Source: Acidovorax sp. NB1 (lineage in GTDB: Bacteria; Pseudomonadota; Gammaproteobacteria; Burkholderiales; Burkholderiaceae_C). Taken from it: a DNA stretch of 64,000 nt. The position numbers were made by a program, and so were the translations under genes. Where the stretch lies: positions 62,001-126,000 of the forward strand of contig NZ_BJHU01000013.1 of assembly GCF_005405905.1 (NCBI RefSeq), given 5' to 3'. Positions 1 to 9,583 of the stretch are shown in pieces (position 1 is the first letter of the stretch; each line of letters opens with the position of its first letter). The notes under the pieces are model-generated. The model was not told the origin of the DNA. It was given only the letters and a program-made list of their open reading frames with translations, and searched no databases.

Positions 1-1263
1 GCGCTGCCCGGCGCCCGCGAGCCTGAGTTGCACGAGCCTCTGGGCCACGACCCACATGTGTTTGCAGGCATCAACGAGCGCATTTCCGGCTTTCTCGACA
101 AGGCCCGCTGCGCTGGCCCCCTGCCGCTGGACCTGGGTAGCGCCATGCCTGCCCCCAGTCTGTTTGACGCGGCCGCGCTCAACCGCCTCGCCCACGGCCT
201 GCTGCGCGAGCAGTCGGACATCCTGGTGTACGGCCCCTCGGCGCCCACCACCCACCCCGAGTTCCAGCAGGCCATGGCACGGCATGCGCTTACCTTTGGC
301 GTGTGTGTGGCGCCTGCCGATATTGGTGCGACCCACGGCAATTCGGAGGCGGTGAACCTGGCGCTCGATGCGATTGCCGAGCCGGGCGACGTGATCGCGG
401 TCGAATCGCCTACGTTCTTCGGCATCCTGCAGGCCATCGAGGTGCGCGGGCTGTGTGCGCTGGAAATTCCGAGTAGCCCGCACACTGGCATCTCGCTGGA
501 GGCGCTGGAATTGGCTGCGCGCAACGAGCCGCGGCTCAAGGGCGTGGTGGTGGTGCCCCATCTGCAGATGCCTCTGGGCAGTGTGATGCCCGACACCCAC
601 AAGGAGCGCCTGGTGGCACTGTGTGTGGAGCATGGGCTGGCACTGATCGAGGACGACATCTACCGGGAGTTTGTGGAGTCCCCTCATGTGCTGCGGCCCG
701 CCAAGGCCTGGGATCGCCAAGGCGATGCCGGCCAGGTGATCTACTGCGCGTCGCTCAGCAAGAGCTTTGCGCCGGGCCTGCGCCAGGGCTGGATGAGTGC
801 GGGCCGCTGGCAGGCCCGTGTACAAATGATCAAGTTCGCCCGCACGCGCAACATGCAGACCTGGTCGCAGCTGCTGGCGGCGCGCAGTGTGGATTCGCCG
901 GCCTACGAACGCCATATGCGCCGCATGCGGGCGCAGCTGCGCATCCAGCGTGAGCAGGCGGCGCGGGCGGTGTCGCGCTACTTTCCGGCAGGCACGCGCC
1001 TGAGCCTGCCGCCGGGTGGTCTGAGTCTGTGGCTGGAGCTGCCGGTCGGCATCTCTTCCACGCGCCTGTACGACGAAGCGCTGCAAAACGGCATCCGCGT
1101 GGCGCCAGGCCCCATGTTCTCCAACACGGGGCGGTATGAGCACTTTTTGCGCTTGAGCTGCGGCATGCCATTCACGGCCGAGGTGGAGGCGGGCTACCGC
1201 ACGCTGGGCGCCCTGCTGGCGGTGCAGATGGCGGAGCTGCCCGTGCCGCGCAAGGCGGCCTGA
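1..1263 (+). CDS. MocR-type PLP-dependent aminotransferase-like regulator, 5' end outside window
   Basis: The frame is open from base 1, so the first 420 visible residues are the C-terminal part of a longer protein; the TTG at 28 is not needed as a start. The fold-type I aminotransferase body is recognisable: an EDDIYREF segment near base 650, followed by SLSKSFAPGLRQGWM near 751-795, whose lysine is the expected Schiff-base residue for pyridoxal phosphate. Proteins of this kind in Burkholderiales usually carry an N-terminal GntR winged helix and act as MocR regulators, and that domain would lie left of the window. A plain aminotransferase remains possible because the N-terminus is unseen. 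The gene ends just before a bidirectional terminator that separates it from the convergent rpmB-rpmG operon. Confidence 0.8.
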   Translation, partial: ALPGAREPELHEPLGHDPHVFAGINERISGFLDKARCAGPLPLDLGSAMPAPSLFDAAALNRLAHGLLREQSDILVYGPSAPTTHPEFQQAMARHALTFGVCVAPADIGATHGNSEAVNLALDAIAEPGDVIAVESPTFFGILQAIEVRGLCALEIPSSPHTGISLEALELAARNEPRLKGVVVVPHLQMPLGSVMPDTHKERLVALCVEHGLALIEDDIYREFVESPHVLRPAKAWDRQGDAGQVIYCASLSKSFAPGLRQGWMSAGRWQARVQMIKFARTRNMQTWSQLLAARSVDSPAYERHMRRMRAQLRIQREQAARAVSRYFPAGTRLSLPPGGLSLWLELPVGISSTRLYDEALQNGIRVAPGPMFSNTGRYEHFLRLSCGMPFTAEVEAGYRTLGALLAVQMAELPVPRKAA

Positions 1264-1307
1264 GCATGTCTCATCGGAAGGTGGCCCTGCATTGCGTGCA
1301 GCGGGCA

Positions 1308-1338
1308 TAAAAAAACCGCCCTGGAGGACGGTTTTTTT
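1308..1338. terminator. Bidirectional intrinsic terminator
   Basis: A CCGCCC/GGACGG stem with a 4-base loop is flanked by an A-run on the left and a T-run on the right, so it can terminate both the MocR-like gene and the convergent rpmG transcript. Confidence 0.85.
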
Positions 1339-1355
1339 GAAGGCAAGGGGCCGAA

Positions 1356-1526
1356 TTACTTCAGCTTCATTTCCTTGTACTCGACGTGCTTGCGAGCCTT
1401 GGGATCAAATTTCATGATCAGCATCTTCTCGGGCATCGTCTTCTTGTTCTTGGTCGTCGTGTAGAAGTGGCCGGTACCTGCAGTGGATTCCAGCTTGATC
1501 TTGTCGCGTCCGCCTTTGCTTGCCAT
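1356..1526 (-). CDS. rpmG: 50S ribosomal protein L33
   Basis: Encodes 56 residues, beginning [20 protein letters not shown] and ending YKEMKLK, the usual betaproteobacterial L33 form. L33 is a small large-subunit protein near the E site. The sequence lacks the zinc-binding cysteines found in C+ versions, so it is the zinc-independent type. A good Shine-Dalgarno (AAGGAG) sits 7 bases before the ATG. It follows rpmB by 11 bases in the same transcript and stops just before the terminator at 1308-1338. The identity is secure from sequence and pairing. Confidence 0.95.
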   Translation of the reverse strand: MASKGGRDKIKLESTAGTGHFYTTTKNKKTMPEKMLIMKFDPKARKHVEYKEMKLK

Positions 1527-1537
1527 GGTGCTACTCC

Positions 1538-1771
1538 TTAAGCCTGGCCACGGGCACGCAGGTCTGCGAGCACCGAGTCGATACCGTTCTTGTCGATCAA
1601 ACGCAGGGCAGCGCTCGAAACACGCAGGCGCACCCAGCGGTTTTCGCTCTCGACCCAGAAACGGCGGTATTGCAGGTTCGGCAGGAACCGGCGCTTGGTT
1701 TTGTTGTTGGCGTGGGAAACATTGTTCCCAGTCATGGGCTTCTTGCCCGTTACGTCGCAGACGCGTGCCAT
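1538..1771 (-). CDS. rpmB: 50S ribosomal protein L28
   Basis: A 77-residue protein starting [20 protein letters not shown], the standard L28 opening, with a basic interior as expected for an rRNA-binding protein. It is the first gene of an rpmB-rpmG operon, an arrangement conserved widely in proteobacteria. A good promoter candidate lies at 1932-1961, giving a leader of about 150 bases. The length matches the family exactly. Confidence 0.95.
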   Translation of the reverse strand: MARVCDVTGKKPMTGNNVSHANNKTKRRFLPNLQYRRFWVESENRWVRLRVSSAALRLIDKNGIDSVLADLRARGQA

Positions 1772-1931
1772 GAGGACACTCCGATACTGATTAACGGCCG
1801 TTCGCTGGGCCCTGGGCAGTTGATTTGCCCAGGTTGGCTTGCGGCCTCACCTCGCCAGAAAGGGTGGCGGTAACCCGATTTGCCTGGTTTCAGGCGCCGC
1901 AAAAAACGGGCTGAATTCAGCAAAGCCGCAG

Positions 1932-2983
<1,052 letters not shown>

Positions 2984-3098
2984 TCAACCGGCGGATGCGG
3001 CTGCTCGCGGCCCCTTTTTCAATCACGGCGATTGTAAGAAGCGATTGATAACCCGTTGCGGCGCCGGTTGGGTCGCGCCCCTGAAAGGAGATGTCTGC

Positions 3099-3776
3099 AT
3101 GTCCACGATGTTGTCCAACCTGGACCTGTTGCGCCGGGTGCCTTTGTTCTCGCTGCTGACGGTGGCGCAGGCGGAGGTGATCAGCGGCGCGGTGATCAAG
3201 CGCCGCTTCAAGCGCGGCGAGGCCCTGGTGGAGCAGGGGCAGAAGTCGAATGCCCTGTTCATCTTGCTCACGGGCCGTGCCCGGGTCATGACCTCGGACA
3301 GCCGGGGCCGCGAGGTGATCCTGGCCACGCTGGCCCAGGGCGACTACCTGGGCGAGATGAGCATCATTGACAACGAACCCCATTCGGCCACGGTGCGGGC
3401 CGAGGTGCAGACCGACGTGCTCATGCTGGGCCGCACCGAGTTTGCGCGCTGCCTGACCGAGAACGCGTCCATGTCGCTGGTGGTGATGCGCGGGCTGGTC
3501 AAGCGGCTGCGCCATGCCGATCGCAAGATTGAGTCACTGGCGTTACTGGATGTGTATGGGCGTGTCGCCCACGCGCTGCTGGACTTTGCGGTCTCCGACG
3601 CGCAGGGCCAGCTGGTGATCAAGGACAAAATCTCCCGGCAGGACCTGGCCAAGATGGTGGGCGCTTCCCGCGAGATGGTCAGCCGGGTCATGAAAGACCT
3701 GGAGGAGCGTGGCTTCATCGAGGCGCTGCCCAGCGGCGCCACCTTGCTCAAGGACCGGCTGAACGCGCTGGGCTGA
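3099..3776 (+). CDS. Crp/Fnr family transcriptional regulator
   Basis: A 225-residue regulator. Residues about 10-120 form a cyclic-nucleotide-binding-type beta roll, with GRAR...GREVILATLAQGDYLGEMSIID typical of the fold. The C-terminal third carries a winged helix, with the recognition helix in SRQDLAKMVGASREMVSRVMKDL. No cysteine cluster like that of FNR is present, so an iron-sulfur oxygen sensor is unlikely; the effector could be cAMP or something else. The start at 3099 is chosen over an upstream ATG at 3045 because AAAGGAG lies 8 bases before it. It lies between divergent trxB and co-directional ftsK, and its targets cannot be read from sequence. Confidence 0.88.
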   Translation: MSTMLSNLDLLRRVPLFSLLTVAQAEVISGAVIKRRFKRGEALVEQGQKSNALFILLTGRARVMTSDSRGREVILATLAQGDYLGEMSIIDNEPHSATVRAEVQTDVLMLGRTEFARCLTENASMSLVVMRGLVKRLRHADRKIESLALLDVYGRVAHALLDFAVSDAQGQLVIKDKISRQDLAKMVGASREMVSRVMKDLEERGFIEALPSGATLLKDRLNALG

Positions 3777-3794
3777 CAGCGGGGCGGGGCACCC

Positions 3795-3817
3795 GCGCCG
3801 GGCGCCTCGCCCGGCGC
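3795..3817 (+). other. Perfect GC-rich hairpin before ftsK
   Basis: A 10-base perfect inverted repeat (GCGCCGGGCG / CGCCCGGCGC) with a 3-base loop, not followed by a T-run, so it is not a classical terminator. It abuts an ATG at 3819 and would sequester any ribosome binding site for it, which favours the in-frame start at 3849. Confidence 0.7.
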
Positions 3818-3848
3818 AATGCATGCGGTAAGCTCACCCCGCACGCTT

Positions 3849-6185
3849 ATGACCTATTCCCTCAATACCCTGAATGCATCGGCAGCGGCCAAGTCGCCGC
3901 CGCGCACGGGCGCTGCCCGTTTTGGCCATGAGATTGGCCTTTTGGTGGGCTTGCTGGCCCTGGTTTTCTGGCTGCTGGCGCTGGTCAGCTATTCGGCCCA
4001 GGATGCGGCCTGGTCCACGTCGGGTGCGCAGGGCGCCCGTGGTGTGACCAACTGGGCGGGGCGCTTGGGGGCCTGGCTGGCAGATGGCAGCTATTTCGCG
4101 CTGGGCTTCTCGGTGTGGTGGTGCGTGGCGGCCGGCGTGTGTGCCTGGTTGTCCTCGCTGGCGCGCTGGATGCGGGGTGGCGAGTTAGTGGCGGGGGCGG
4201 CCAGCCCTCTGGTGCGTCGGGCCACTTTCTGGCTGGGCCTGGCGATGCTGATGGGGGCCAGCACTGCACTGGAGTGGTCGCGCCTGTACCGTTTTGAATC
4301 CTTCCTGCCCGGCCATGCCGGTGGGGTGCTGGGGTATCTGGTGGGGCCTGCCAGTGTGAAGTGGCTGGGTTTCACGGGGTCGGGCCTTCTGGCGATCGTG
4401 CTGGCAGTGGCCGGGGCGGCGCTGGTGTTCCGTTTCTCCTGGGGCCATGTGGCGGAGTTGCTGGGCGGTCGCATCGATGCCCTGGTGCAATCGCGCCTGG
4501 CCCAACGCGAAGTGGCCAAGGACGTGGCCGTGGGTCGCAAGGCAGCCCGCGAGCGCGAGGTGGTGGTGCTGGAAGAACGCACCGAGAGCGAGGTGCACCA
4601 CCCCGAGCCCATCCAGATCATCGAGCCGGTGCTGGTGGACGTGCCCCAGAGCACCCGCGTGGTGAAGGAGCGCCAAAAGCCCTTGTTCACCGACATGCCC
4701 GACAGCAAGCTGCCCTTGGTGGATCTGCTCGACAGCGCCCAGCAGCGCCAGGAGACCGTGGCGCCCGAGACGCTGGAGATGACCAGCCGCCTGATCGAGA
4801 AAAAGCTCAAGGACTTTGGCGTGGAAGTGCGCGTGGTCGCGGCCATGCCCGGTCCGGTGATCACGCGCTACGAGATCGAGCCCGCCACGGGCGTGAAGGG
4901 CTCGCAGATTGTGGGCCTGGCCAAGGACCTGGCCCGCTCGCTCAGCTTGGTCTCGATCCGCGTGATCGAGACCATCCCTGGCAAGAACTTCATGGCGCTG
5001 GAGCTGCCCAACGCCAAGCGCCAGAGCATCAAGCTGTCGGAAATCCTCGGCTCGCAGGTCTACCACGAGGCCAAGAGCATGCTCACCATGGGCCTGGGCA
5101 AGGACATCGTGGGCAACCCGGTGGTGGCCGACCTGGCCAAGATGCCGCACGTGCTGGTGGCCGGTACCACGGGCTCGGGCAAGTCGGTGGGTATCAACGC
5201 GATGATCCTGTCACTGCTGTACAAGGCCGAGGCGCGCGACGTGCGCCTGCTGATGATCGACCCCAAGATGCTGGAAATGTCGGTCTACGAAGGCATCCCG
5301 CACCTGCTGGCGCCCGTGGTCACCGACATGAAGCAGGCGGCGCACGGCCTGAACTGGTGCGTGGCCGAGATGGAGCGCCGCTACAAGCTCATGTCCAAGC
5401 TGGGCGTGCGCAACCTGGCGGGCTACAACGTCAAGATCGACGAAGCCAAGGCGCGTGAGGAGTTCATCTACAACCCCTTCAGCCTGACGCCCGAGGAGCC
5501 CGAGCCGCTGCAGCGCCTGCCGCACATCGTGGTCATCATCGACGAGTTGGCCGACCTGATGATGGTGGTGGGCAAGAAGATCGAGGAGCTGATCGCGCGT
5601 CTGGCACAGAAGGCGCGGGCCGCGGGCATCCACCTGATCCTGGCCACCCAGCGTCCCAGCGTCGATGTGATCACAGGCCTGATCAAGGCCAACATCCCCA
5701 CCCGCATTGCGTTCTCGGTGGGCTCCAAGATCGACAGCCGCACCATCCTGGACCAGATGGGCGCCGAAGCGCTGCTGGGCATGGGCGACATGCTCTACAT
5801 GGCCAGCGGCACGGGCCTGCCGATCCGGGTGCATGGCGCCTTTGTGTCGGACGAAGAAGTACACCGTGTCGTCAGCTACCTCAAGCAACAAGGGGAGCCG
5901 GACTACATCGAGGGCGTGCTCGAAGGCGGAACTGTGGATGGCGACGGTGATCTGTCAGGGGACGGCGCTGGCGGCGAAGGGGGCGAGAAGGACCCCATGT
6001 ACGACCAGGCCGTCGAGGTGGTGCTCAAGGACCGCAAGGCGAGCATCTCGTACGTGCAACGCAAGCTGCGCATTGGCTACAACCGCTCGGCGCGCCTGCT
6101 CGAAGACATGGAAAAAGCGGGCCTGGTCAGCGGCCTCACCGCCAGCGGCCAGCGCGAAGTGCTGGTCCCGAACCGCAGCGAATGA
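3849..6185 (+). CDS. ftsK: DNA translocase FtsK
   Basis: A 778-residue inner-membrane DNA pump that coordinates chromosome dimer resolution with division. The first 200 residues hold about four membrane segments. A short charged linker then leads to the RecA-like motor, with Walker A GTTGSGKS near residue 438, a Walker B-type [11 protein letters not shown], and the motif [13 protein letters not shown]. The last 70 residues form the gamma winged helix ([21 protein letters not shown]) that reads KOPS sequences and contacts XerD. The linker is short compared with E. coli FtsK, as is usual in betaproteobacteria. An in-frame ATG at 3819 would add ten residues but sits against a strong hairpin. lolA follows 51 bases later. 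Confidence 0.95.
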   Translation: MTYSLNTLNASAAAKSPPRTGAARFGHEIGLLVGLLALVFWLLALVSYSAQDAAWSTSGAQGARGVTNWAGRLGAWLADGSYFALGFSVWWCVAAGVCAWLSSLARWMRGGELVAGAASPLVRRATFWLGLAMLMGASTALEWSRLYRFESFLPGHAGGVLGYLVGPASVKWLGFTGSGLLAIVLAVAGAALVFRFSWGHVAELLGGRIDALVQSRLAQREVAKDVAVGRKAAREREVVVLEERTESEVHHPEPIQIIEPVLVDVPQSTRVVKERQKPLFTDMPDSKLPLVDLLDSAQQRQETVAPETLEMTSRLIEKKLKDFGVEVRVVAAMPGPVITRYEIEPATGVKGSQIVGLAKDLARSLSLVSIRVIETIPGKNFMALELPNAKRQSIKLSEILGSQVYHEAKSMLTMGLGKDIVGNPVVADLAKMPHVLVAGTTGSGKSVGINAMILSLLYKAEARDVRLLMIDPKMLEMSVYEGIPHLLAPVVTDMKQAAHGLNWCVAEMERRYKLMSKLGVRNLAGYNVKIDEAKAREEFIYNPFSLTPEEPEPLQRLPHIVVIIDELADLMMVVGKKIEELIARLAQKARAAGIHLILATQRPSVDVITGLIKANIPTRIAFSVGSKIDSRTILDQMGAEALLGMGDMLYMASGTGLPIRVHGAFVSDEEVHRVVSYLKQQGEPDYIEGVLEGGTVDGDGDLSGDGAGGEGGEKDPMYDQAVEVVLKDRKASISYVQRKLRIGYNRSARLLEDMEKAGLVSGLTASGQREVLVPNRSE

Positions 6186-6236
6186 CCGGCCGGGCCGCTG
6201 GATCCCCGGGCCGGCCGCACCCCACAGGAGTTTCTG

Positions 6237-6869
6237 TTGAAAAAGATCGCTACTGCAATTTTGATAGCTGTTGCCGCAGGCACAGCAAGCGCTGACGGCC
6301 TGAAAAGCCTGGAATCTTTCATGAAGGGCACGCAGACGGGCAAGGCCGACTTCACGCAGACCGTGACCTCGCCGCCGAAGGAAGGCCAGACCGCGCGCTC
6401 CAAGCAGTCGAGCGGCAGCTTTGAATTCCAGCGCCCCGGGCGTTTCAAGTTCGTCTACAAGAAGCCATTCGAGCAGACCATCGTGGCCGACGGGCAGACG
6501 CTGTGGCTGTACGACGTGGACCTGAACCAGGTCACGCAGCGCTCGCAGTCGCAGGCGCTGGGCAGCACGCCTGCTGCATTGCTGGCGTCGGCGCCCGACC
6601 TGTCGGCGCTCAAGGCTGAATTCACGCTCGAAGCGGCCCCCGACGCCGACGGCCTGCAGTGGGTGCTGGCCAGCCCCAAGGCCAAGGACGGCCAGCTCAA
6701 GAGTGTGCGCGTGGGTTTTTCGGGCGAGCAACTGGCCGCGCTCGACATCCTGGACAGCTTTGGCCAGCGGTCGCTGATCCGTTTCTCGGGCATGCAGGCC
6801 AATGCGGCGCTGCCCGCCAGCAGCTTCCAGTTCAAGCCTCCGGCAGGGGCGGATGTGGTGAAGCAGTGA
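6237..6869 (+). CDS. lolA: Outer-membrane lipoprotein carrier protein LolA
   Basis: A 210-residue periplasmic chaperone that ferries lipoproteins from LolCDE to LolB. The start is TTG at 6237, fixed by ACAGGAG 6 bases upstream. A signal peptide (MKKIATAILIAVAAGTASA) is followed by a mature protein with the LolA strands SGSFEFQRPGRFKFVYKKPF and QTIVADGQTLWLYDVDLNQVTQ. The codons for the signal peptide and first mature residues (6259-6312) match the dispersed palindromic repeat described elsewhere. It lies between ftsK and rarA, a conserved order in Burkholderiales, and is probably co-transcribed with ftsK. Confidence 0.95.
   Translation: MKKIATAILIAVAAGTASADGLKSLESFMKGTQTGKADFTQTVTSPPKEGQTARSKQSSGSFEFQRPGRFKFVYKKPFEQTIVADGQTLWLYDVDLNQVTQRSQSQALGSTPAALLASAPDLSALKAEFTLEAAPDADGLQWVLASPKAKDGQLKSVRVGFSGEQLAALDILDSFGQRSLIRFSGMQANAALPASSFQFKPPAGADVVKQ
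6259..6312 (+). repeat. Dispersed palindromic repeat, copy A (inside lolA)
   Basis: TTTTGATAGCTG, then GCAAGCGCT, then GGCCTGAAAAGCCTGGA. This has the same block order as the intergenic copies and lies in the sense direction of lolA. Confidence 0.6.
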
Positions 6870-6936
6870 TTTGCTATAGATAATATAGCTACCAGCACAT
6901 GCTGGTCAGGCGCAAAGGGCACTTTTGCTTGAAAAG
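6870..6936 (+). repeat. Dispersed palindromic repeat, copy B (lolA-rarA gap)
   Basis: TTTGCTATAGATAATATAGC hairpin, an ACCAGC/GCTGGT hairpin, then GGCGCAAAGGGCAC and TTTTGCTTGAAAAG. It begins directly at the base after the lolA stop codon. Confidence 0.8.
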
Positions 6937-6962
6937 CGTGATGTAGACAGGACCAACCCACC

Positions 6963-8312
6963 ATGGCCACACGCAGTGCCTCCAGCCCCCCAGTGGCGCA
7001 TGCCTCCACCCACCAACCCCTGGCCGAGCGTCTGCGGCCCCGCACGCTGGGTGAGGTGATTGGCCAGCAGCATGTGCTGGGCCCGGGCATGCCGCTGCGG
7101 CTGGCGTTTGAGTCCGGCAGGCCGCACAGCTGCATCCTCTGGGGCCCGCCGGGCGTGGGTAAGACCACCATTGCGCGGCTCATGGCCGACGCGTTCGATG
7201 CCCAGTTCATCAGCATCAGCGCCGTGCTGGGTGGGGTCAAGGACATCCGTGAGGCGGTAGAGAAGGCCCAGGCCGCGCGCGACGGGCTCATGCAACAACG
7301 CACCATCGTGTTCGTGGATGAAGTGCACCGCTTCAACAAAAGCCAACAGGACGCTTTCCTGCCGCATGTGGAATCTGGGCTGTTCACCTTCATCGGCGCC
7401 ACCACCGAGAACCCGTCGTTCGAAGTCAACTCCGCGCTGCTTTCGCGTGCTGCCGTGTATGTGCTGCAGCCGCTGTCCGAAGAGGATTTGAAGCAAATTG
7501 TGGCCCTTGCGCGCGATGAGCAAGCCATTCCAGCTATCGAAAGCGTAGCAAGCGACCGCCTGGTGGCCTACGCCGATGGCGATGCACGCCGCCTGCTCAA
7601 CACGCTGGAGACGCTGGCCATGGCGGCCGCGCAGGAAAAGCTCACCGAGATCACCGACGTGTGGCTGCTGCGGGTGCTGGGCGAGCGCATGCGCCGCTAC
7701 GACAAGGGCGGCGAGCAGTTCTACGACACCATCAGCGCGCTGCACAAGTCCGTGCGGGGCTCTGACCCCGACGCCGCGCTGTACTGGCTGGTGCGCATGC
7801 TGGATGGCGGCGCCGACCCGCGCTACATGGCGCGCCGCCTGGTGCGCATGGCCAGCGAGGACATCGGCCTGGCCGACCCGCGTGCGCTGCGCCTGGCGCT
7901 GGACGCGAGCGAGGTGTACGAGCGCCTGGGCAGCCCCGAGGGCGAGCTGGCGCTGGCCGAGTGCGTGGTCTACCTGGCGGTGGCGCCCAAGTCCAACGCC
8001 GTTTACAAGGCCTACAACGCCGCGCGCGCCTGGGTGAAGCAGGACGGCACACGCCCGGTGCCCATGCACCTGCGCAATGCGCCCACCAAGTTGATGAAAG
8101 AGCTCGACTACGGCAAGGGCTACCGCTACGCGCACGACGAGGAGGGTGGGTTTGCGGCGGGCGAAAACTACCTGCCTGAGGGCATGCCGGCGCCCGGTTT
8201 CTATCAGCCGGTGGAGCGCGGGCTCGAAATCAAGATTGCACAGAAGTTGCGCGAGTTGCGTGTACGCAATGCGGCAGCTGGCGACGGCACGGACCCTGGC
8301 GACGGGGGGTGA
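6963..8312 (+). CDS. rarA: Replication-associated recombination protein A (AAA+ ATPase)
   Basis: A 449-residue AAA+ ATPase related to clamp loaders (RarA/MgsA; eukaryotic WRNIP1), acting at stalled forks. Walker A GPPGVGKTT is near residue 61, Walker B VFVDEVHRF near 115, and sensor 1 GATTENPSFEVN shortly after. The C-terminal tetramerisation region has the family signatures ALHKSVRGSDPDAALYWLVRML and LPEGM. Repeat copy C lies in the segment encoding LKQIVALARDEQAIPAIE, in the lid region. Downstream, an 8-bp-stem terminator at 8399-8422 ends the transcript. Confidence 0.95.
   Translation: MATRSASSPPVAHASTHQPLAERLRPRTLGEVIGQQHVLGPGMPLRLAFESGRPHSCILWGPPGVGKTTIARLMADAFDAQFISISAVLGGVKDIREAVEKAQAARDGLMQQRTIVFVDEVHRFNKSQQDAFLPHVESGLFTFIGATTENPSFEVNSALLSRAAVYVLQPLSEEDLKQIVALARDEQAIPAIESVASDRLVAYADGDARRLLNTLETLAMAAAQEKLTEITDVWLLRVLGERMRRYDKGGEQFYDTISALHKSVRGSDPDAALYWLVRMLDGGADPRYMARRLVRMASEDIGLADPRALRLALDASEVYERLGSPEGELALAECVVYLAVAPKSNAVYKAYNAARAWVKQDGTRPVPMHLRNAPTKLMKELDYGKGYRYAHDEEGGFAAGENYLPEGMPAPGFYQPVERGLEIKIAQKLRELRVRNAAAGDGTDPGDGG
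7488..7552 (-). repeat. Dispersed palindromic repeat, copy C (inside rarA, antisense)
   Basis: Read on the minus strand: TTGCTACGCTTTCGATAGCTGG, GGCTTGCTCATCGCGCGC, AAGGGCCACAATTTGCTTCAA. The blocks occur in the family order, and this is the only copy in minus orientation. Confidence 0.6.
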
Positions 8313-8398
8313 CGCAGGGGGCTCTGGAAGAGCAGATGCCCGGTTTTTTGGCTGCATTATGCTGATTTTGCATGAATGCGGTAATAAGTTTGCACATC

Positions 8399-8422
8399 AA
8401 TGATCCTGCGTGGATCATTTTT
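8399..8422 (+). terminator. Intrinsic terminator after rarA
   Basis: AATGATCC / GGATCATT stem of 8 bp with a 5-base loop, followed by T residues. Confidence 0.8.
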
Positions 8423-8524
8423 ACTTATGAAGTGCGTTGCGCGCTGATGGGACGAAAACCCGAGGGAAAACCCCGCCCGGCGCGGATAGGGGCAGAGAAG
8501 ACTACTCGCTACAATCCGGTCCAC

Positions 8525-8558
8525 AAACCCGCACAGTTGAATGCCTGGCGGGTTTTTT
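8525..8558 (+). terminator. Terminator-like hairpin in the livH leader
   Basis: AAACCCGC / GCGGGTTT stem with a 15-base loop and a run of six T. It lies about 80 bases before livH and downstream of a TACAAT, so it could be an attenuator or the end of a short transcript. Confidence 0.55.
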
Positions 8559-8640
8559 GCTAGATGGCAGTCGGGCCCACAAGGCTGTACCGATTCCGGT
8601 GCCTGAGCGGTGGGTGCGTCACAAACGAAGGACTTCTCTT

Positions 8641-9570
8641 ATGGACATTTTGCTGCAACAGATCATCAACGGTCTGGTTCTCGGCAGCATGTACGCCTTG
8701 ATAGCCTTGGGCTACACGATGGTGTACGGCATTATTCAACTCATCAATTTTGCCCACGGCGAGGTGCTCATGATCGGCGCCCTGACCAGTTGGAGTTGTA
8801 TAGGAATGATGCAGGGCGCAATGCCCGGCGCCCCCGGCTGGGTCATCCTTCTGCTCGCGACCATCATTGCCTGCGTGGTCGCAGCCACCCTCAACTTCGT
8901 GATCGAAAAGGTGGCTTACCGCCCTCTGCGCAGCAGTCCACGCCTGGCGCCCCTGATCACGGCCATCGGCATGTCGATCCTGCTGCAGACGCTGGCCATG
9001 ATCATCTGGAAGCCTAACTACAAACCATATCCGACGATGTTGCCCAGCTCGCCCTTCGAGATCGGCGGCGCGTTCATCACCCCCACCCAGATCCTGATCC
9101 TGGGCGTGACCGCCGTGGCCCTGGCCTCGCTGGTGTACCTGGTCAACCACACCAACCTGGGTCGCGCCATGCGTGCCACGGCAGAGAACCCCCGCGTGGC
9201 GTCTCTGATGGGTGTGAAGCCCGACATGGTGATCTCGGCCACCTTCATCATCGGCGCCGTGCTGGCGGCCATCGCCGGCATCATGTATGCGTCCAACTAC
9301 GGCACGGCGCAGCACACCATGGGCTTCCTGCCCGGGCTCAAGGCCTTCACGGCGGCCGTGTTCGGCGGCATCGGCAACCTGGCTGGTGCGGTGGTCGGCG
9401 GCATCCTGCTGGGCCTCATCGAAGCCATCGGCTCGGGCTACATCGGCACGCTCACGGGAGGCCTGCTGGGCAGCCACTACACCGACATCTTTGCGTTCAT
9501 CGTGCTCATCATCATCCTGACGCTGCGCCCCTCGGGCCTGCTGGGTGAACGTGTGGCGGATCGCGCCTGA
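8641..9570 (+). CDS. livH: Branched-chain amino acid ABC transporter permease LivH
   Basis: A 309-residue inner-membrane permease with about eight hydrophobic segments and the family opening LLQQIINGLVLGSMYALIAL. The conserved loops GYTMVYGIIQLINFAHGE and GRAMRATAENPRVASLMGV are present. The start is ATG 8641, with GAAGGAC 7 bases before it; an upstream in-frame extension lacks such support. It is the first of four contiguous genes, livH-livM-livG-livF. No periplasmic binding protein gene adjoins, so the substrate (leucine/isoleucine/valine, or a related amide or urea) is inferred only from family similarity. Confidence 0.92.
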   Translation: MDILLQQIINGLVLGSMYALIALGYTMVYGIIQLINFAHGEVLMIGALTSWSCIGMMQGAMPGAPGWVILLLATIIACVVAATLNFVIEKVAYRPLRSSPRLAPLITAIGMSILLQTLAMIIWKPNYKPYPTMLPSSPFEIGGAFITPTQILILGVTAVALASLVYLVNHTNLGRAMRATAENPRVASLMGVKPDMVISATFIIGAVLAAIAGIMYASNYGTAQHTMGFLPGLKAFTAAVFGGIGNLAGAVVGGILLGLIEAIGSGYIGTLTGGLLGSHYTDIFAFIVLIIILTLRPSGLLGERVADRA

Positions 9571-9583
9571 GGAGCCTCACACC

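Larger units (their letters stand above)
8313..8640. other. Gene-free region between rarA and livH
   Basis: Holds the rarA terminator (8399-8422) and a second hairpin with T-run (8525-8558) close to livH. TACAAT at 8510-8515 resembles a -10 but has no matching -35. No convincing protein-coding frame is seen. Confidence 0.6.

Noticed and set aside
8510-8515. TACAAT before livH taken as a promoter
   Set aside because: No -35 match, and the following hairpin with T-run would terminate transcription after about 35 bases; left only as a note in the region entry.
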